Assembly (NCBI RefSeq): GCF_036345155.1
Contig: NZ_CP107772.1
Coordinates: forward strand, 6,820,001 to 6,884,000
Direction: 5' to 3'
Origin: Streptomyces sp. NBC_00582
GTDB lineage: Bacteria > Actinomycetota > Actinomycetes > Streptomycetales > Streptomycetaceae
Length of the DNA stretch: 64,000 nt
Every line of letters begins with the position of its first letter. Positions within the stretch are counted from its first letter, which is position 1. Under the pieces are notes generated by a model that searched no databases, was not told the origin of the DNA, and saw nothing but the letters and a program-made list of their open reading frames with translations. This document shows positions 37,096 to 46,428 of the stretch, piece after piece. A program made the translations under genes and the position numbers.

Positions 37096-37902
37096 CTACC
37101 AGATCGCCTCGACCCACTCGGGGTGGTCGATGAACGGGTTGCGGTTGTGCTGGTAGGTGTCGTAGATGACCTGGTTGCGGCGCTCCTCGAAGGCGCTCGG
37201 CGGGTCCGCCTCGTTCCACGCCTTGAGCACGGAGAGCTTGCCCATGTAGGGGTTGGAGCCGTTGTTGACCTTCTCGTTGGGCTCCAGGTCGGCGAAGCCG
37301 TCGCCGCCGTCGTAGCGGACCGCCATGTAGAGGATCATGCGGGCCACGTCGCCGCGGTCCGCCGCGCGCGGGGCGAAGGAGTCGGAGTCGACGGTGCTGC
37401 CGCCGCCGTTGGTGACCGCGCTGCCGCCGTTGTCGAAGTCCAGGTTGCCGCGGATGCTGTTGACCTGGACGTCGCAGGCGCGCAGATGGTGCAGGTCGGT
37501 GCCGGGGCCGATCGACTCGCCGAAGTCGCCGTGGGACTTGGCCCAGGTGTGCTCCCGGTTCCAGTCGCCGACATCGCCGCCGTTGAGGGACTTGCTGCGT
37601 GAGACACCGCTGTACAGCAGGAGCACGTTGCTGGTGTTGTTCGGGTCCTGGTCGGTGACCTTCAGCGCGTCCCAGACCGCGGAGTACGAGATCTTCGAGA
37701 CGTTGGAGCTGATGATGGTGTGGAGGGACGACTTCAGGCTCGTACCCGTCTTGCCGACCGCGTTCTTGTAGTACGTCGAGTCGTACGCCGTCGTCGTCGC
37801 CGCGGCGGGGGTCGCGGTGAGCGCGGGCGCGGTGAGGCCGACCAGGACGGCAGCGGTGGCAAGCGCCACCGACTTCCCTCGGCGGATGCGTGTCGCCAGC
37901 AT
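37096..37902 (-). CDS. Secreted endonuclease I-type nuclease
   Basis: A 268-residue protein with a Sec signal peptide (MLATRIRRGKSVALATAAVL, cleavage near ATPAAA) followed by an endonuclease I/Bsn-type domain. The His-Me finger signature is visible as DWNREHTWAKSHGDF and TDLHHLRACDVQVNSIRGN. It should cut nucleic acid outside the cell with a divalent metal, probably to recover phosphate and nucleotides. It is monocistronic, with a strong terminator. Two copies of a 14-bp operator-like site lie upstream. Confidence 0.92.
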   Translation of the reverse strand: MLATRIRRGKSVALATAAVLVGLTAPALTATPAAATTTAYDSTYYKNAVGKTGTSLKSSLHTIISSNVSKISYSAVWDALKVTDQDPNNTSNVLLLYSGVSRSKSLNGGDVGDWNREHTWAKSHGDFGESIGPGTDLHHLRACDVQVNSIRGNLDFDNGGSAVTNGGGSTVDSDSFAPRAADRGDVARMILYMAVRYDGGDGFADLEPNEKVNNGSNPYMGKLSVLKAWNEADPPSAFEERRNQVIYDTYQHNRNPFIDHPEWVEAIW

Positions 37903-37915
37903 GTGGGGTGTCCGA

Positions 37916-38039
37916 TCTACGCGGGTTGATGGGAGGCGGCAATCGGGAGCGTGACATGCACATGCGGCCGTGTAAATGGACTGTGCGTGTCCATTGAGTG
38001 ACTGGAAACGGCAAAACGCCTCTTGTCTACGCGAGTTGA
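37916..38039. promoter_or_regulatory. Two operator-like repeats upstream of the nuclease gene
   Basis: TCTACGCGGGTTGA (37916-37929) and TCTACGCGAGTTGA (38026-38039) differ at one position and are 110 bp apart. Each is close to a palindrome of form TCNACNCGNGTNGA. They flank the presumed nuclease promoter, so a dimeric regulator may bind both. Confidence 0.45.
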
Positions 38040-38055
38040 CCCTGTATGGGGACCA

Positions 38056-38094
38056 CGGAAACGGCCCCTGACGGAATGTCAGGGGCCGCTTCCG
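38056..38094 (-). terminator. Hairpin after the GT39-type gene
   Basis: A 17-bp inverted repeat with one A.C mismatch (CGGAAACGGCCCCTGAC with GTCAGGGGCCGCTTCCG, 5-base loop), 14 bases after the stop codon on the minus strand. Confidence 0.65.
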
Positions 38095-38108
38095 CTGTGC
38101 CGTGTCGG

Positions 38109-40397
38109 TCAGCTCACGTCGGACGGGTCCAGCCGGTAGACGGAGGAACCGGAGGAACTGGAGGAACTAGACGACGAGTCGGAGCCGTACTCGCTCTCCT
38201 TCACCGCCGTCCCGTGCTGCTGCACCCAGCTCGTCAGCTCCTGGTTCTGGCTGTTGTTGCCGCCCATCCCCATGCCGCCGCCGAGCTGGATGTAGTGCAG
38301 CTCGCCCTTCTTCACCAGGTCCTTGAGCCTGGCCAGGGTCATCGCGTTGTCCGAGCCGGTGAAGCCGAACATCGAGATGACGGGCTTGCCGGTGCTCAGG
38401 ATCATCTGGCCCGCGCTCTGCGAGTTGGACACCGCGATCAGCCACGTGGCGCCGTCCTGGTGCTTCTCCAGGTACGAGACGAGCGCGCTGTCGGCGCCCC
38501 CCATGCCGCCACCGCCCATCCCGCCACCGCCCATGCCGCCACCGGGGCCACCGCTCGTGCCGCCGGGCGCGCCGCCCTGGGCCGAGCCGTTCTCGCCGCC
38601 GCCCTGGCCGCCGCCGGGGAACTCCCCGTTCGTACCGCCCTGCTGAGAGCCCTGGCCGCCCTGACCCCCGCTCGGCGTGCCGCTGGGAGCGCCGCCGCCC
38701 TGGGGAAGCTCGCCCGCGTTGCCGCCGCCGGGGAACTCGCCGCTCGCCTGGCCGCCGCCCTGCTGGGTACCGCCCGGCATCTGTCCCCCGGGACCGCCGC
38801 CGCCGAAGCCGCCCCGGCCGCCACCGCCGCCGGGACCGCCCATGCCGCTCCCGGTGGAGGGCCCCGCGGTCGGGTTGGTGCCGCCCATCATGCCGCTGGA
38901 GCCGCCGAAGGCCGGCGAGGCCGCGTACGCCGTCGGGCCGGCGAGGGCCGCCACGATCGCGGCGGCGACGGAGGCGCCGAGCAGCCGCAGCCGGGTGCCC
39001 GAGCTCGCGGACCGCAGCACGAACAGGCCCGCGATCGCCAGGACCATGAGCACGCCGATCACCGGCCACAGCCAGGTGTTCCAGCCGGTGGCCCGGCGCA
39101 GCAGCACGATCGCCCAGACACCGGTCACGGCCAGCCCGGCGGGCAGCACCCACGACCAGCGGGCGTCACCGCCGCGGAAGGCGCGCCACAGCATGACCCC
39201 GCCGCCCCCGCTGAGCGCCGCGATGCCCGGGGCGAGCGCGGTGGTGTAGTAGGGGTGCATGGTGCCCTCGGCGAGGGCGAAGGTGACGTAGTGCAGCACG
39301 GTCCAGCCGCCCCACAGGACCAGCGCGGCCCGCGTCAGGTCGGTGCGCGGGGTGCGCCCGCGCAGCACGAGACCGGCGACCAGCGCGATGCCCGCGAAGG
39401 GGATCAGCCAGGAGATCTGGCCGCCGAGGACGTCGTTGAACATCCGCCCGATGCCCGCGGTCCCGGCGAAGGTGCCGCCCCCGCCCCCGCCGCCGCCGCC
39501 GTTGCCCTCGCCGCCGAGGACGCGGCCCAGGCCGTTGTAGCCCATGATCAGGTCCCAGGCGCTGCCGTCGGTCGAACCGCCGATGTAGGGCCGGTCGTCG
39601 GCGGGGACGAGGGACACGGCGGTCGCCCACCAGAAGCTGGAGACGGCGAGCGCCACGGCGGCGAGGGCCAGATGGACGGCCTTCCTCTTCCAGCCGAGCC
39701 TCGAGGCGTACACGTACACGGCGAAGACGGCGGGCAGGGCGATGTAGCCCTGGAGCATCTTGGTGTTGAAGGCGAGTCCGAAGCACACCGCCGAGCCGAT
39801 GAGCGGCAGCAGCCTCTCGTCGCGGGTGGCGCGCAGCCCGAGGGCCGCGCCGGCCACCATCAGCAGTACCAGGATGGTGTCGGGGTTGTTGTCGCGGTTG
39901 ATGGCGACCGTGATGGGCGTCAGCGCGAGCACGAGGGCGGCGACGGTGGCCGCGACATGCCCGAACACCCGTTTCACGGAGGAGTGCAGGATCCAGATCG
40001 TGCCCAGCGCCGCCGCGATCTCCGGCGCCATCATCTGCCAGGTGCCGAAACCGAGGATCCGGCAGGACAGGCCCATGATCATGAGCGCGAACGGCGGCTT
40101 GTCGACGGTGATGAAGTTCCCGGCGTCCAACGAGCCGAAGAACCACGCCTCCCAGCTCTTCGTACCGCTGTAGACCGCGGCGCTGTAGAAGCTGTTGAGG
40201 CTGTTGCCCGACAGGTTCCAGCCGTAGAGCACCGCCGCCAGGACCAGGATCGCGAGCAGCGCGGGCAGCGACCAGCGCGGCGCCCTGTCCGGTGGTGGCG
40301 CCGCGGCGGCCGTCTCGGCGGGCGTCGGCGGCGGCCGGTCGGGGGACACGGTCTCGTGCGTGGGAAGTGGATCGGTGGCAGATGTCACCCTTCGCAT
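38109..40397 (-). CDS. GT39/ArnT-type polytopic glycosyltransferase with glycine-rich insert
   Basis: A 762-residue membrane protein. After a short Pro-rich N-terminus come about 11-13 hydrophobic segments, with the ArnT/PMT features DKPPFALMIMGL and SLDAGNFITVDKPP in the first extracytoplasmic loop (catalytic Asp-type) and NRDNNPDTILVLLMVAGA. A very glycine-rich stretch (roughly residues 525-665) leads to a globular C-terminal domain (YLEKHQDGATWLIAVSNSQSAGQM) and a polyserine tail. The family transfers sugars from polyprenyl phosphates, and relatives are named YkcA/YkcB. The ATG at 40397 (MRRVTSATDPLP) is preferred. Confidence 0.85.
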   Translation of the reverse strand: MRRVTSATDPLPTHETVSPDRPPPTPAETAAAAPPPDRAPRWSLPALLAILVLAAVLYGWNLSGNSLNSFYSAAVYSGTKSWEAWFFGSLDAGNFITVDKPPFALMIMGLSCRILGFGTWQMMAPEIAAALGTIWILHSSVKRVFGHVAATVAALVLALTPITVAINRDNNPDTILVLLMVAGAALGLRATRDERLLPLIGSAVCFGLAFNTKMLQGYIALPAVFAVYVYASRLGWKRKAVHLALAAVALAVSSFWWATAVSLVPADDRPYIGGSTDGSAWDLIMGYNGLGRVLGGEGNGGGGGGGGGTFAGTAGIGRMFNDVLGGQISWLIPFAGIALVAGLVLRGRTPRTDLTRAALVLWGGWTVLHYVTFALAEGTMHPYYTTALAPGIAALSGGGGVMLWRAFRGGDARWSWVLPAGLAVTGVWAIVLLRRATGWNTWLWPVIGVLMVLAIAGLFVLRSASSGTRLRLLGASVAAAIVAALAGPTAYAASPAFGGSSGMMGGTNPTAGPSTGSGMGGPGGGGGRGGFGGGGPGGQMPGGTQQGGGQASGEFPGGGNAGELPQGGGAPSGTPSGGQGGQGSQQGGTNGEFPGGGQGGGENGSAQGGAPGGTSGGPGGGMGGGGMGGGGMGGADSALVSYLEKHQDGATWLIAVSNSQSAGQMILSTGKPVISMFGFTGSDNAMTLARLKDLVKKGELHYIQLGGGMGMGGNNSQNQELTSWVQQHGTAVKESEYGSDSSSSSSSSSGSSVYRLDPSDVS

Positions 40398-40542
40398 GCT
40401 GTACGTCAGGTGTGGGCAGCCGCTGTGCCGAACCTGGCCGCAGCCTGTGAAGACGCACAGGAGCCGGTAACGGCTTGCCCAGGCTTTGCCCAATCCCCGC
40501 GGCTCGTACAACCATTCGCCCGAACTGGTGAGTCAACTGGGC

Positions 40543-41397
40543 ATGACTCACCGCACCCCGATCATCAGGAGAGGACTGGCCGCCACAGCGCTCGGCACCG
40601 GGATCCTCGTCACCGGTGTGGCCACCGCCGCACCGGCTTCCGCCGTCACACCCACCGTCAGCTGTACGTCCAGCAACGCGGCCCTCGCCGCCAAGCTGAA
40701 GAGGGACATCACGGCCGCCCTCGCCAACCGCAAGGGCACCGTCGCGGTCGGGCTCTACGACCGCAGCACCAAGACGACCTGCACCCTGCGCGCCTCCACC
40801 GCCTACGACTCCGCCAGCGTCGTCAAGGTGACCGTCCTGGCCACCCTGTTGTGGGACGCGCAGAAGACGAACCGCGCCCTGACCAGCACCGAGAAGTCGC
40901 TGGCCACCAAGATGATCACCCAGTCGGACAACACCTCCACCTCCACCCTGTGGAGGCAGCTCGGCCTGACGAAGGTCAAGGGCTTCCTGGCCGCCGCCGG
41001 GATGACCCAGACCAAGCCGGGCGCGAACGGCTACTGGGGCCTGACCCAGATCACCGTGACCGACGAGCAGAAGCTCCTCAAGCTGATCACCGCCTCCAAC
41101 TCGGTCCTCACCACCGCCTCGCGCACCTACATCAGCACCCTGATGGGCAAGGTCATCTCCTCGCAGCGCTGGGGCACCCCCTACGGCCGGCCCTCGAACG
41201 TCACCTGGCACGTCAAGAACGGCTGGCTCTCGCGCGCCACGCACGGCTGGCGCGTCCACAGCGTCGGCACCTTCAAGGGCGGCGGCCACGACTACATGAT
41301 CACCGTCCTCACCCAGGACAACAGCACGATGAACTACGGCATCACGACCATCCAGGGCGTCGCCAAGGTCATCCACAAGGACCTCGCCGCGTCCTAG
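40543..41397 (+). CDS. Secreted beta-lactamase-fold serine hydrolase
   Basis: A 284-residue secreted protein with a signal peptide (TPIIRRGLAATALGTGILVTGVATAAPASA). The class A beta-lactamase-like motifs are S-V-V-K in YDSASVVKVTVL, SDN in ITQSDNTSTS and KNG in WHVKNGWLS in place of the usual KTG. I see no Omega-loop Glu in the usual ExxLN setting, so it may be a D-Ala peptidase or esterase rather than a resistance enzyme. It is divergent from the GT39 gene, sharing a 145-bp region. Confidence 0.82.
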   Translation: MTHRTPIIRRGLAATALGTGILVTGVATAAPASAVTPTVSCTSSNAALAAKLKRDITAALANRKGTVAVGLYDRSTKTTCTLRASTAYDSASVVKVTVLATLLWDAQKTNRALTSTEKSLATKMITQSDNTSTSTLWRQLGLTKVKGFLAAAGMTQTKPGANGYWGLTQITVTDEQKLLKLITASNSVLTTASRTYISTLMGKVISSQRWGTPYGRPSNVTWHVKNGWLSRATHGWRVHSVGTFKGGGHDYMITVLTQDNSTMNYGITTIQGVAKVIHKDLAAS

Positions 41398-41489
41398 ACC
41401 TGCCCTCGACCGAGTCCCGGCCCTCGACGAGTCCCGCTCTTCAACGGGCCGCCCCCCGTACGTCATCCACCCGCCCTACGGTGACGCCC

Positions 41490-42518
41490 ATGCGCCTGCG
41501 AACCGTACTCGCCACCTTCACCGCCGGCCTGGCGGCGGCCGCCACCCTCACCGCCGCCGGGCCGGCGCACGCCAACGCCCGGGCTGCCCACGCCTGTTCG
41601 CCCACGGTCTCCCTGGACCGCTTCTCCGACGCCCTCGACAAGACGACGTACCAGGGCACCTTCGTCGGCAACTTCTCCGCCCTCGCCCTGGACGGCGACG
41701 GCTCCCTCGCGGCCCTCTCCGACCGCTCCTCCCTCTTCGACCTCGACGCCCGCACCCTCGCCCCGAAGAAGGTCGTCCCGCTCGCCGACGAGAACGGCGC
41801 CGCGCTCGACAGCGAAGGGCTCGTCATCGACCGGGACGGCACCCGGCTCATCACCTCCGAGACCGAGCCGTCCATCCGCCGCTACAGCACCGACGGGACG
41901 ATCCTCGACCGCCTCCCGGTCCCCGCCTCCCTCCGCGTCGCCCCCGCCGGCCGCGCCACCACCAACCAGACCTTCGAGGGACTCACCCTCCTCCCCGGCG
42001 GCCGCACCCTCCTCGCCTCGATGGAGTACGCGATCGCCGGCGACACCGCCGGCATCGTCCGCTTCCAGACCTGGCGGCGCACCAAGGGCGACCACTTCGA
42101 GCCGGCGGCCCAGTACGCCTACCGCACCGACGCCCCGTTCCTCGGCGTCCCCGAGGTCCAGGCGCTCACCGACGGCCGCCTCCTCGTCCTGGAGCGCGGC
42201 TTCACCTCCGGCGTCGGCAACACGGTCCGCCTCTACCTGGCCGACCCCCGCCACGCCACGGACACCGGCGGCGTCGACACCCTCACCGGCCAGCCGGACG
42301 TCCGCCTGATCAAGAAGACCCTCCTCACCGACCTCGTGACCTGCCCGTCACTGGGAGCGACCGCCAAGCAGCCCCAGCCGAACCCCCTCCTGGACAACGT
42401 CGAGGGCATGGTGGTCACGGGCCGGGCGAAGGGCACGTACAAGGTCCTCCTGGTGAGCGACGACAACCAGAACGCGACCCAGACGACCCGCTTCTACTAC
42501 CTCCGGGTACGGGTGTGA
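41490..42518 (+). CDS. Secreted phytase-like esterase
   Basis: A 342-residue secreted protein with a signal peptide (RTVLATFTAGLAAAATLTAAGPAHA). The rest resembles the esterase-like activity of phytase family: NFSALALDGDGSLAALSDRS, GAALDSEGLVIDRDGTRLITSETEPSIRRY, FEGLTLLPGGRTLLASMEYA and DNVEGMVVTGRAKGTYKVLLVSDDN. These repeated acidic blades are typical of a beta-propeller that binds calcium. The ATG at 41490 is chosen because the frame before it is antisense to the GT39 gene. It probably has its own promoter after the beta-lactamase-fold gene. Confidence 0.85.
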   Translation: MRLRTVLATFTAGLAAAATLTAAGPAHANARAAHACSPTVSLDRFSDALDKTTYQGTFVGNFSALALDGDGSLAALSDRSSLFDLDARTLAPKKVVPLADENGAALDSEGLVIDRDGTRLITSETEPSIRRYSTDGTILDRLPVPASLRVAPAGRATTNQTFEGLTLLPGGRTLLASMEYAIAGDTAGIVRFQTWRRTKGDHFEPAAQYAYRTDAPFLGVPEVQALTDGRLLVLERGFTSGVGNTVRLYLADPRHATDTGGVDTLTGQPDVRLIKKTLLTDLVTCPSLGATAKQPQPNPLLDNVEGMVVTGRAKGTYKVLLVSDDNQNATQTTRFYYLRVRV

Positions 42519-42669
42519 CACCGCCAGGGCAGCGCACGTGAGGGGCGCGGGGCCGTATCGACACGCGGCTCCGCCGCGCGGGCGCGACCAGCCCGCACGG
42601 CGCCGCACCCGCCACCCGACCGCACCCCCCGATTGTTAAGGCGGGATGAAATCTCGCGCCGCAGGCGTT

Positions 42670-42705
42670 GGTGCCTTCCGGTAGATCAGCGAAGCGGAAG
42701 GCACC
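42670..42705 (+). promoter_or_regulatory. Hairpin that covers the ribosome-binding site of the ABC gene
   Basis: GGTGCCTTCCG (42670-42680) pairs perfectly with CGGAAGGCACC (42695-42705). The presumed Shine-Dalgarno GGAAGG (42696-42701) lies in the 3' arm, and the GTG start is at 42709. The structure could limit translation or respond to a signal. It does not resemble a riboswitch class I know. Confidence 0.4.
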
Positions 42706-42708
42706 GGC

Positions 42709-45700
42709 GTGAGCGGAGAACAGGGTTGGGCACGGCGGCTGGCCGGATACGCCTGGCGGTATCCGAAGGACGTCGTCCTGGCCCTCGGCTCCTCCCTCGC
42801 CGGCATGGCCGTGATGGCCCTCGTCCCCCTGGTCACCAAGGTGATCATCGACGACGTCATCGGTGCCCACACCCGTGACATGGCCCCCTGGGCGGGCCTG
42901 CTGGTGGTCGCCGCCCTGCTCGTCTACGCCCTCACCTACGTCCGCCGCTACTACGGCGGGCGCCTCGCCCTCGACGTCCAGCACGACCTGCGCACGGAGA
43001 TGTTCGCGACGATCACCCGCCTCGACGGCCGCCGCCAGGACGAGCTGTCGACCGGCCAGGTCGTCGGCCGCGCCACCAGCGACCTCCAGCTGGTGCAGGG
43101 ACTTCTGTTCATGCTCCCGATGACGATCGGGAACTTCGCCCTCTTCGTGATCTCCCTCGTGGTGATGGCCTGGCTGTCCCTGCCCCTCACCCTCGTCGCC
43201 CTCGCCGTCGCCCCCGCCCTGTGGTGGATCGCCCGGCGCAGCCGCAGCCGGCTCCACCCCGCCACCTGGTACGCCCAGGCCCAGGCGGCGGCCGTCGCGG
43301 GTGTGGTCGACGGCGCCGTCAGCGGCGTCCGCGTGGTGAAGGGCTTCGGGCAGGAGGAGCAGGAGACCGGCAAGCTCAGGGAGGTCGGCCGCCGGCTCTT
43401 CGCGGGACGCCTGCGCACCATCCGGCTGAACTCCCGCTACACCCCCGCCCTGCAGGCCGTCCCCGCCCTCGGCCAGGTCGCGATGCTGGCCCTCGGCGGC
43501 TGGCTCGCCGTACGCGGGCACATCACGCTCGGCACGTTCGTCGCGTTCTCCACCTACCTCGCCCAGCTCGTCGGCCCGGTCCGCATGCTGGCGATGGTCC
43601 TCACCGTCGGCCAGCAGGCCCGCGCCGGCACCGAACGCGTCCTGGAGCTGATCGACACCGAGCCGTCGATGACCGACGGCACCAAGGAGCTGCCCGCGGA
43701 CGCGCCCGCGACCGTCGAGTTCGACGACGTCTCCTTCGGCTACGACCCCGGCCACCCCGTCCTCGACGGGCTCAGCCTGGAGATCCGCCCCGGGGAGACC
43801 CTCGCGGTCGTCGGCTCCTCCGGCTCCGGCAAGTCCACGGTCTCCCTGCTCCTGCCGCGCTTCTACGACGTGACGCGCGGCGCGGTCCTGATCGGCGGCC
43901 ACGACGTCCGCGAGCTCACCCTCGACTCGCTGCGGGCCGCGATCGGCCTGGTCCCCGAGGACTCCTTCCTGTTCTCCGAAACGGTCCGCGCCAACATCGC
44001 GTACGGCCGTCCCGACGCCACCGACGACGAGATCCGTGCGGCCGCCCGCGCCGCCCAGGCCGACCGTTTCATCGCCGAGCTGCCCGAGGGCTACGACACC
44101 AGGGTCGGCGAGCACGGACTGACCCTGTCCGGCGGCCAGCGCCAGCGTGTCGCCCTCGCCCGCGCGATCCTCACCGACCCCCGGCTGCTGGTCCTCGACG
44201 ACGCGACCTCGGCGGTGGACGCGGCCGTCGAGCACGAGATCCACGAGGCCCTCAAGCAGGTCATGGAGGGCCGCACGACCCTCCTGATCGCCCACCGCCG
44301 CTCCACCCTCAACCTCGCCGACCGCATCGCCGTCCTCGACGCCGGCCGGCTCGCCGACCTCGGCACCCACGAGGAGCTCCAGGAACGCTCCGCCCTGTAC
44401 CGGCGTCTGCTCACCGACCCGGACGAGCTGGGCGGCGTCTCGCCCGGCCACACCCAGCGGGTCGAGGCCGCCGAGGACACCTCGGTACGCGACGAGCTGG
44501 ACGCGGAGTTCGACGCCGAGCGCGGGGTCACGCCCCGGCTGTGGACCGGCGACCGGGAGCCGAAGGACACCGCGCTGGCGGGCATGCCGGCCACGCCCGA
44601 GCTGCTCGCCCAGGTGGAGGCGCTGCCGCCCGCCACCGACACCCCGGACGTGGACGAGGCCCGCGCGGTCACCCCCGAGGACTCGTACGGCCTGCGCCGG
44701 CTGCTGCGCGGCTTCGGCGCCCCGCTGCTGATCAGCCTCGGTCTGGTCGCCGTGGACGCCGGGATGAGCCTGCTGCTGCCGATCATGATCCGGCACGGCA
44801 TCGACGACGGCGTGACCCGGCTCGCGCTCGGCGCGGTCTGGACGGCGTCGCTGCTCGCCCTGCTCGCCGTGGCCGTGCAGTGGGCGGCCCAGACGGGCGA
44901 GACCCGGATGACCGGCCGCACCGGCGAACGCGTCCTCTACAGCCTCCGTCTGAAGATCTTCGCCCAGCTCCAGCGCCTCGGCCTCGACTACTACGAGCGC
45001 GAGCTGACCGGCCGGATCATGACGCGTATGACCACGGACGTCGACGCCCTCTCCACCTTCCTGCAGACGGGTCTGGTCACGGCCTTCGTCTCCGTCGTCA
45101 CCTTCTTCGGGATCATGGTCGCCCTGCTGGTGATCGACGTCCAGCTGGCCCTCGTCGTCTTCGCGACGCTGCCGCCGCTGATCATCGCCACGTACTTCTT
45201 CCGCAGGGCGAGCGTGAAGGCGTACGAGCTGGCGCGCGAGCGGGTGTCGGTGGTCAACGCCGACCTCCAGGAGTCGGTGTCCGGGCTGCGGATCGTGCAG
45301 GCCTTCCGGCGCGAGGGCGACGGCGGGGCGCGGTTCGCCGAGCGCAGCGACAGCTACCGCCGGGCCCGGATCCGGGGGCAGTGGCTGATCTCGGTCTACT
45401 TCCCCTTCGTCCAGCTGCTGTCGTCGGTGGCCGCCGCGGCCGTGCTGATCGCGGGCGCCGGCCGGATCGACGCGGCGACGCTGACGACCGGCGCGCTGGT
45501 CGCGTACCTGCTCTACATCGACCTGTTCTTCGCCCCCGTGCAGCAGCTGTCGCAGGTCTTCGACGGCTATCAGCAGGCGACGGTGTCCCTGGGCCGCATC
45601 CAGGAACTGCTGCGGGAGCCGACCTCCACGAAGTCGGCCGACGCGCCGCTGGAGGTCCCGTCCCTGCGGGGCGAGATCGCGTTCGAGGGCGTCCACTTCG

Positions 45701-46428
45701 CCTACGGCGCGGAGGAGGAGGCCCTCGCCGGCATCGACCTGCGCGTCCCCGCCGGGCAGACGGTCGCCTTCGTCGGCGAGACGGGCGCGGGGAAGTCGAC
45801 CCTGGTCAAGCTGGTGGCCCGGTTCTACGACCCGACGTCGGGCCGGGTGACGGTCGACGGCACGGATCTGCGCACCCTCGACATCACGGCGTACCGCCAC
45901 CGTCTGGGGGTCGTCCCGCAGGAGGCGTACCTCTTCCCCGGCACGGTCCGTGACGCGATCGCCTACGGCCGCCCCGACGCCACGGACGCCGAGGTGGAGG
46001 CGGCCGCGCGGGCGGTCGGCGCCCACGAGATGATCGCGACCCTCGACGGCGGCTACCTCCACGAGGTCGCCGAACGCGGCCGCAACCTCTCCGCCGGCCA
46101 GCGCCAGCTCATCGCCCTCGCCCGCGCGGAACTCGTGGACCCCGACGTCCTGCTCCTCGACGAGGCGACCGCGGCCCTGGACCTCGCGACGGAGGCCCAG
46201 GTCAACCAGGCCACCGACCGGCTGGCGGGCCGTCGTACGACACTCGTCGTCGCCCACCGCCTCACCACGGCGGCCCGCGCGGACCGGGTGGTCGTCATGG
46301 ACCACGGGCGGGTCGTGGAGGACGGCACCCACGACGAGCTCCTCGCCCTCGACGGACGCTACGCCCGCCTGTGGCGGACCTTCGTCGGCGCGGCCGAACC
46401 GGAGGAGCCCGTCGGCGCGTCCCGCTGA
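42709..46428 (+). CDS. Fused double ABC exporter (two TMD-NBD halves)
   Basis: A 1239-residue protein carrying two complete half-exporters. Half one has a TMD at about residues 20-305 and an NBD with Walker A GSSGSGKST (Lys375) and LSGGQRQR. A hinge of about 100 residues follows, then half two with a TMD at about 665-950, Walker A GETGAGKST (Lys1029) and LSAGQRQL. Both halves have LLVLDDATSAVD- or LLLDEATAALD-type Walker B, although the first ends DDAT instead of DEAT, replacing the catalytic Glu by Asp. This suggests one weak and one active ATPase site. Substrate is unknown, with drugs or lipids likely. Confidence 0.92.
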   Translation: MSGEQGWARRLAGYAWRYPKDVVLALGSSLAGMAVMALVPLVTKVIIDDVIGAHTRDMAPWAGLLVVAALLVYALTYVRRYYGGRLALDVQHDLRTEMFATITRLDGRRQDELSTGQVVGRATSDLQLVQGLLFMLPMTIGNFALFVISLVVMAWLSLPLTLVALAVAPALWWIARRSRSRLHPATWYAQAQAAAVAGVVDGAVSGVRVVKGFGQEEQETGKLREVGRRLFAGRLRTIRLNSRYTPALQAVPALGQVAMLALGGWLAVRGHITLGTFVAFSTYLAQLVGPVRMLAMVLTVGQQARAGTERVLELIDTEPSMTDGTKELPADAPATVEFDDVSFGYDPGHPVLDGLSLEIRPGETLAVVGSSGSGKSTVSLLLPRFYDVTRGAVLIGGHDVRELTLDSLRAAIGLVPEDSFLFSETVRANIAYGRPDATDDEIRAAARAAQADRFIAELPEGYDTRVGEHGLTLSGGQRQRVALARAILTDPRLLVLDDATSAVDAAVEHEIHEALKQVMEGRTTLLIAHRRSTLNLADRIAVLDAGRLADLGTHEELQERSALYRRLLTDPDELGGVSPGHTQRVEAAEDTSVRDELDAEFDAERGVTPRLWTGDREPKDTALAGMPATPELLAQVEALPPATDTPDVDEARAVTPEDSYGLRRLLRGFGAPLLISLGLVAVDAGMSLLLPIMIRHGIDDGVTRLALGAVWTASLLALLAVAVQWAAQTGETRMTGRTGERVLYSLRLKIFAQLQRLGLDYYERELTGRIMTRMTTDVDALSTFLQTGLVTAFVSVVTFFGIMVALLVIDVQLALVVFATLPPLIIATYFFRRASVKAYELARERVSVVNADLQESVSGLRIVQAFRREGDGGARFAERSDSYRRARIRGQWLISVYFPFVQLLSSVAAAAVLIAGAGRIDAATLTTGALVAYLLYIDLFFAPVQQLSQVFDGYQQATVSLGRIQELLREPTSTKSADAPLEVPSLRGEIAFEGVHFAYGAEEEALAGIDLRVPAGQTVAFVGETGAGKSTLVKLVARFYDPTSGRVTVDGTDLRTLDITAYRHRLGVVPQEAYLFPGTVRDAIAYGRPDATDAEVEAAARAVGAHEMIATLDGGYLHEVAERGRNLSAGQRQLIALARAELVDPDVLLLDEATAALDLATEAQVNQATDRLAGRRTTLVVAHRLTTAARADRVVVMDHGRVVEDGTHDELLALDGRYARLWRTFVGAAEPEEPVGASR

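Noticed and set aside
38046..41489. Upstream part of the open frame that ends at 42518
   Set aside because: It is antisense to the GT39-type gene and overlaps the beta-lactamase-fold gene; only the part from 41490, with a signal peptide, is coding.
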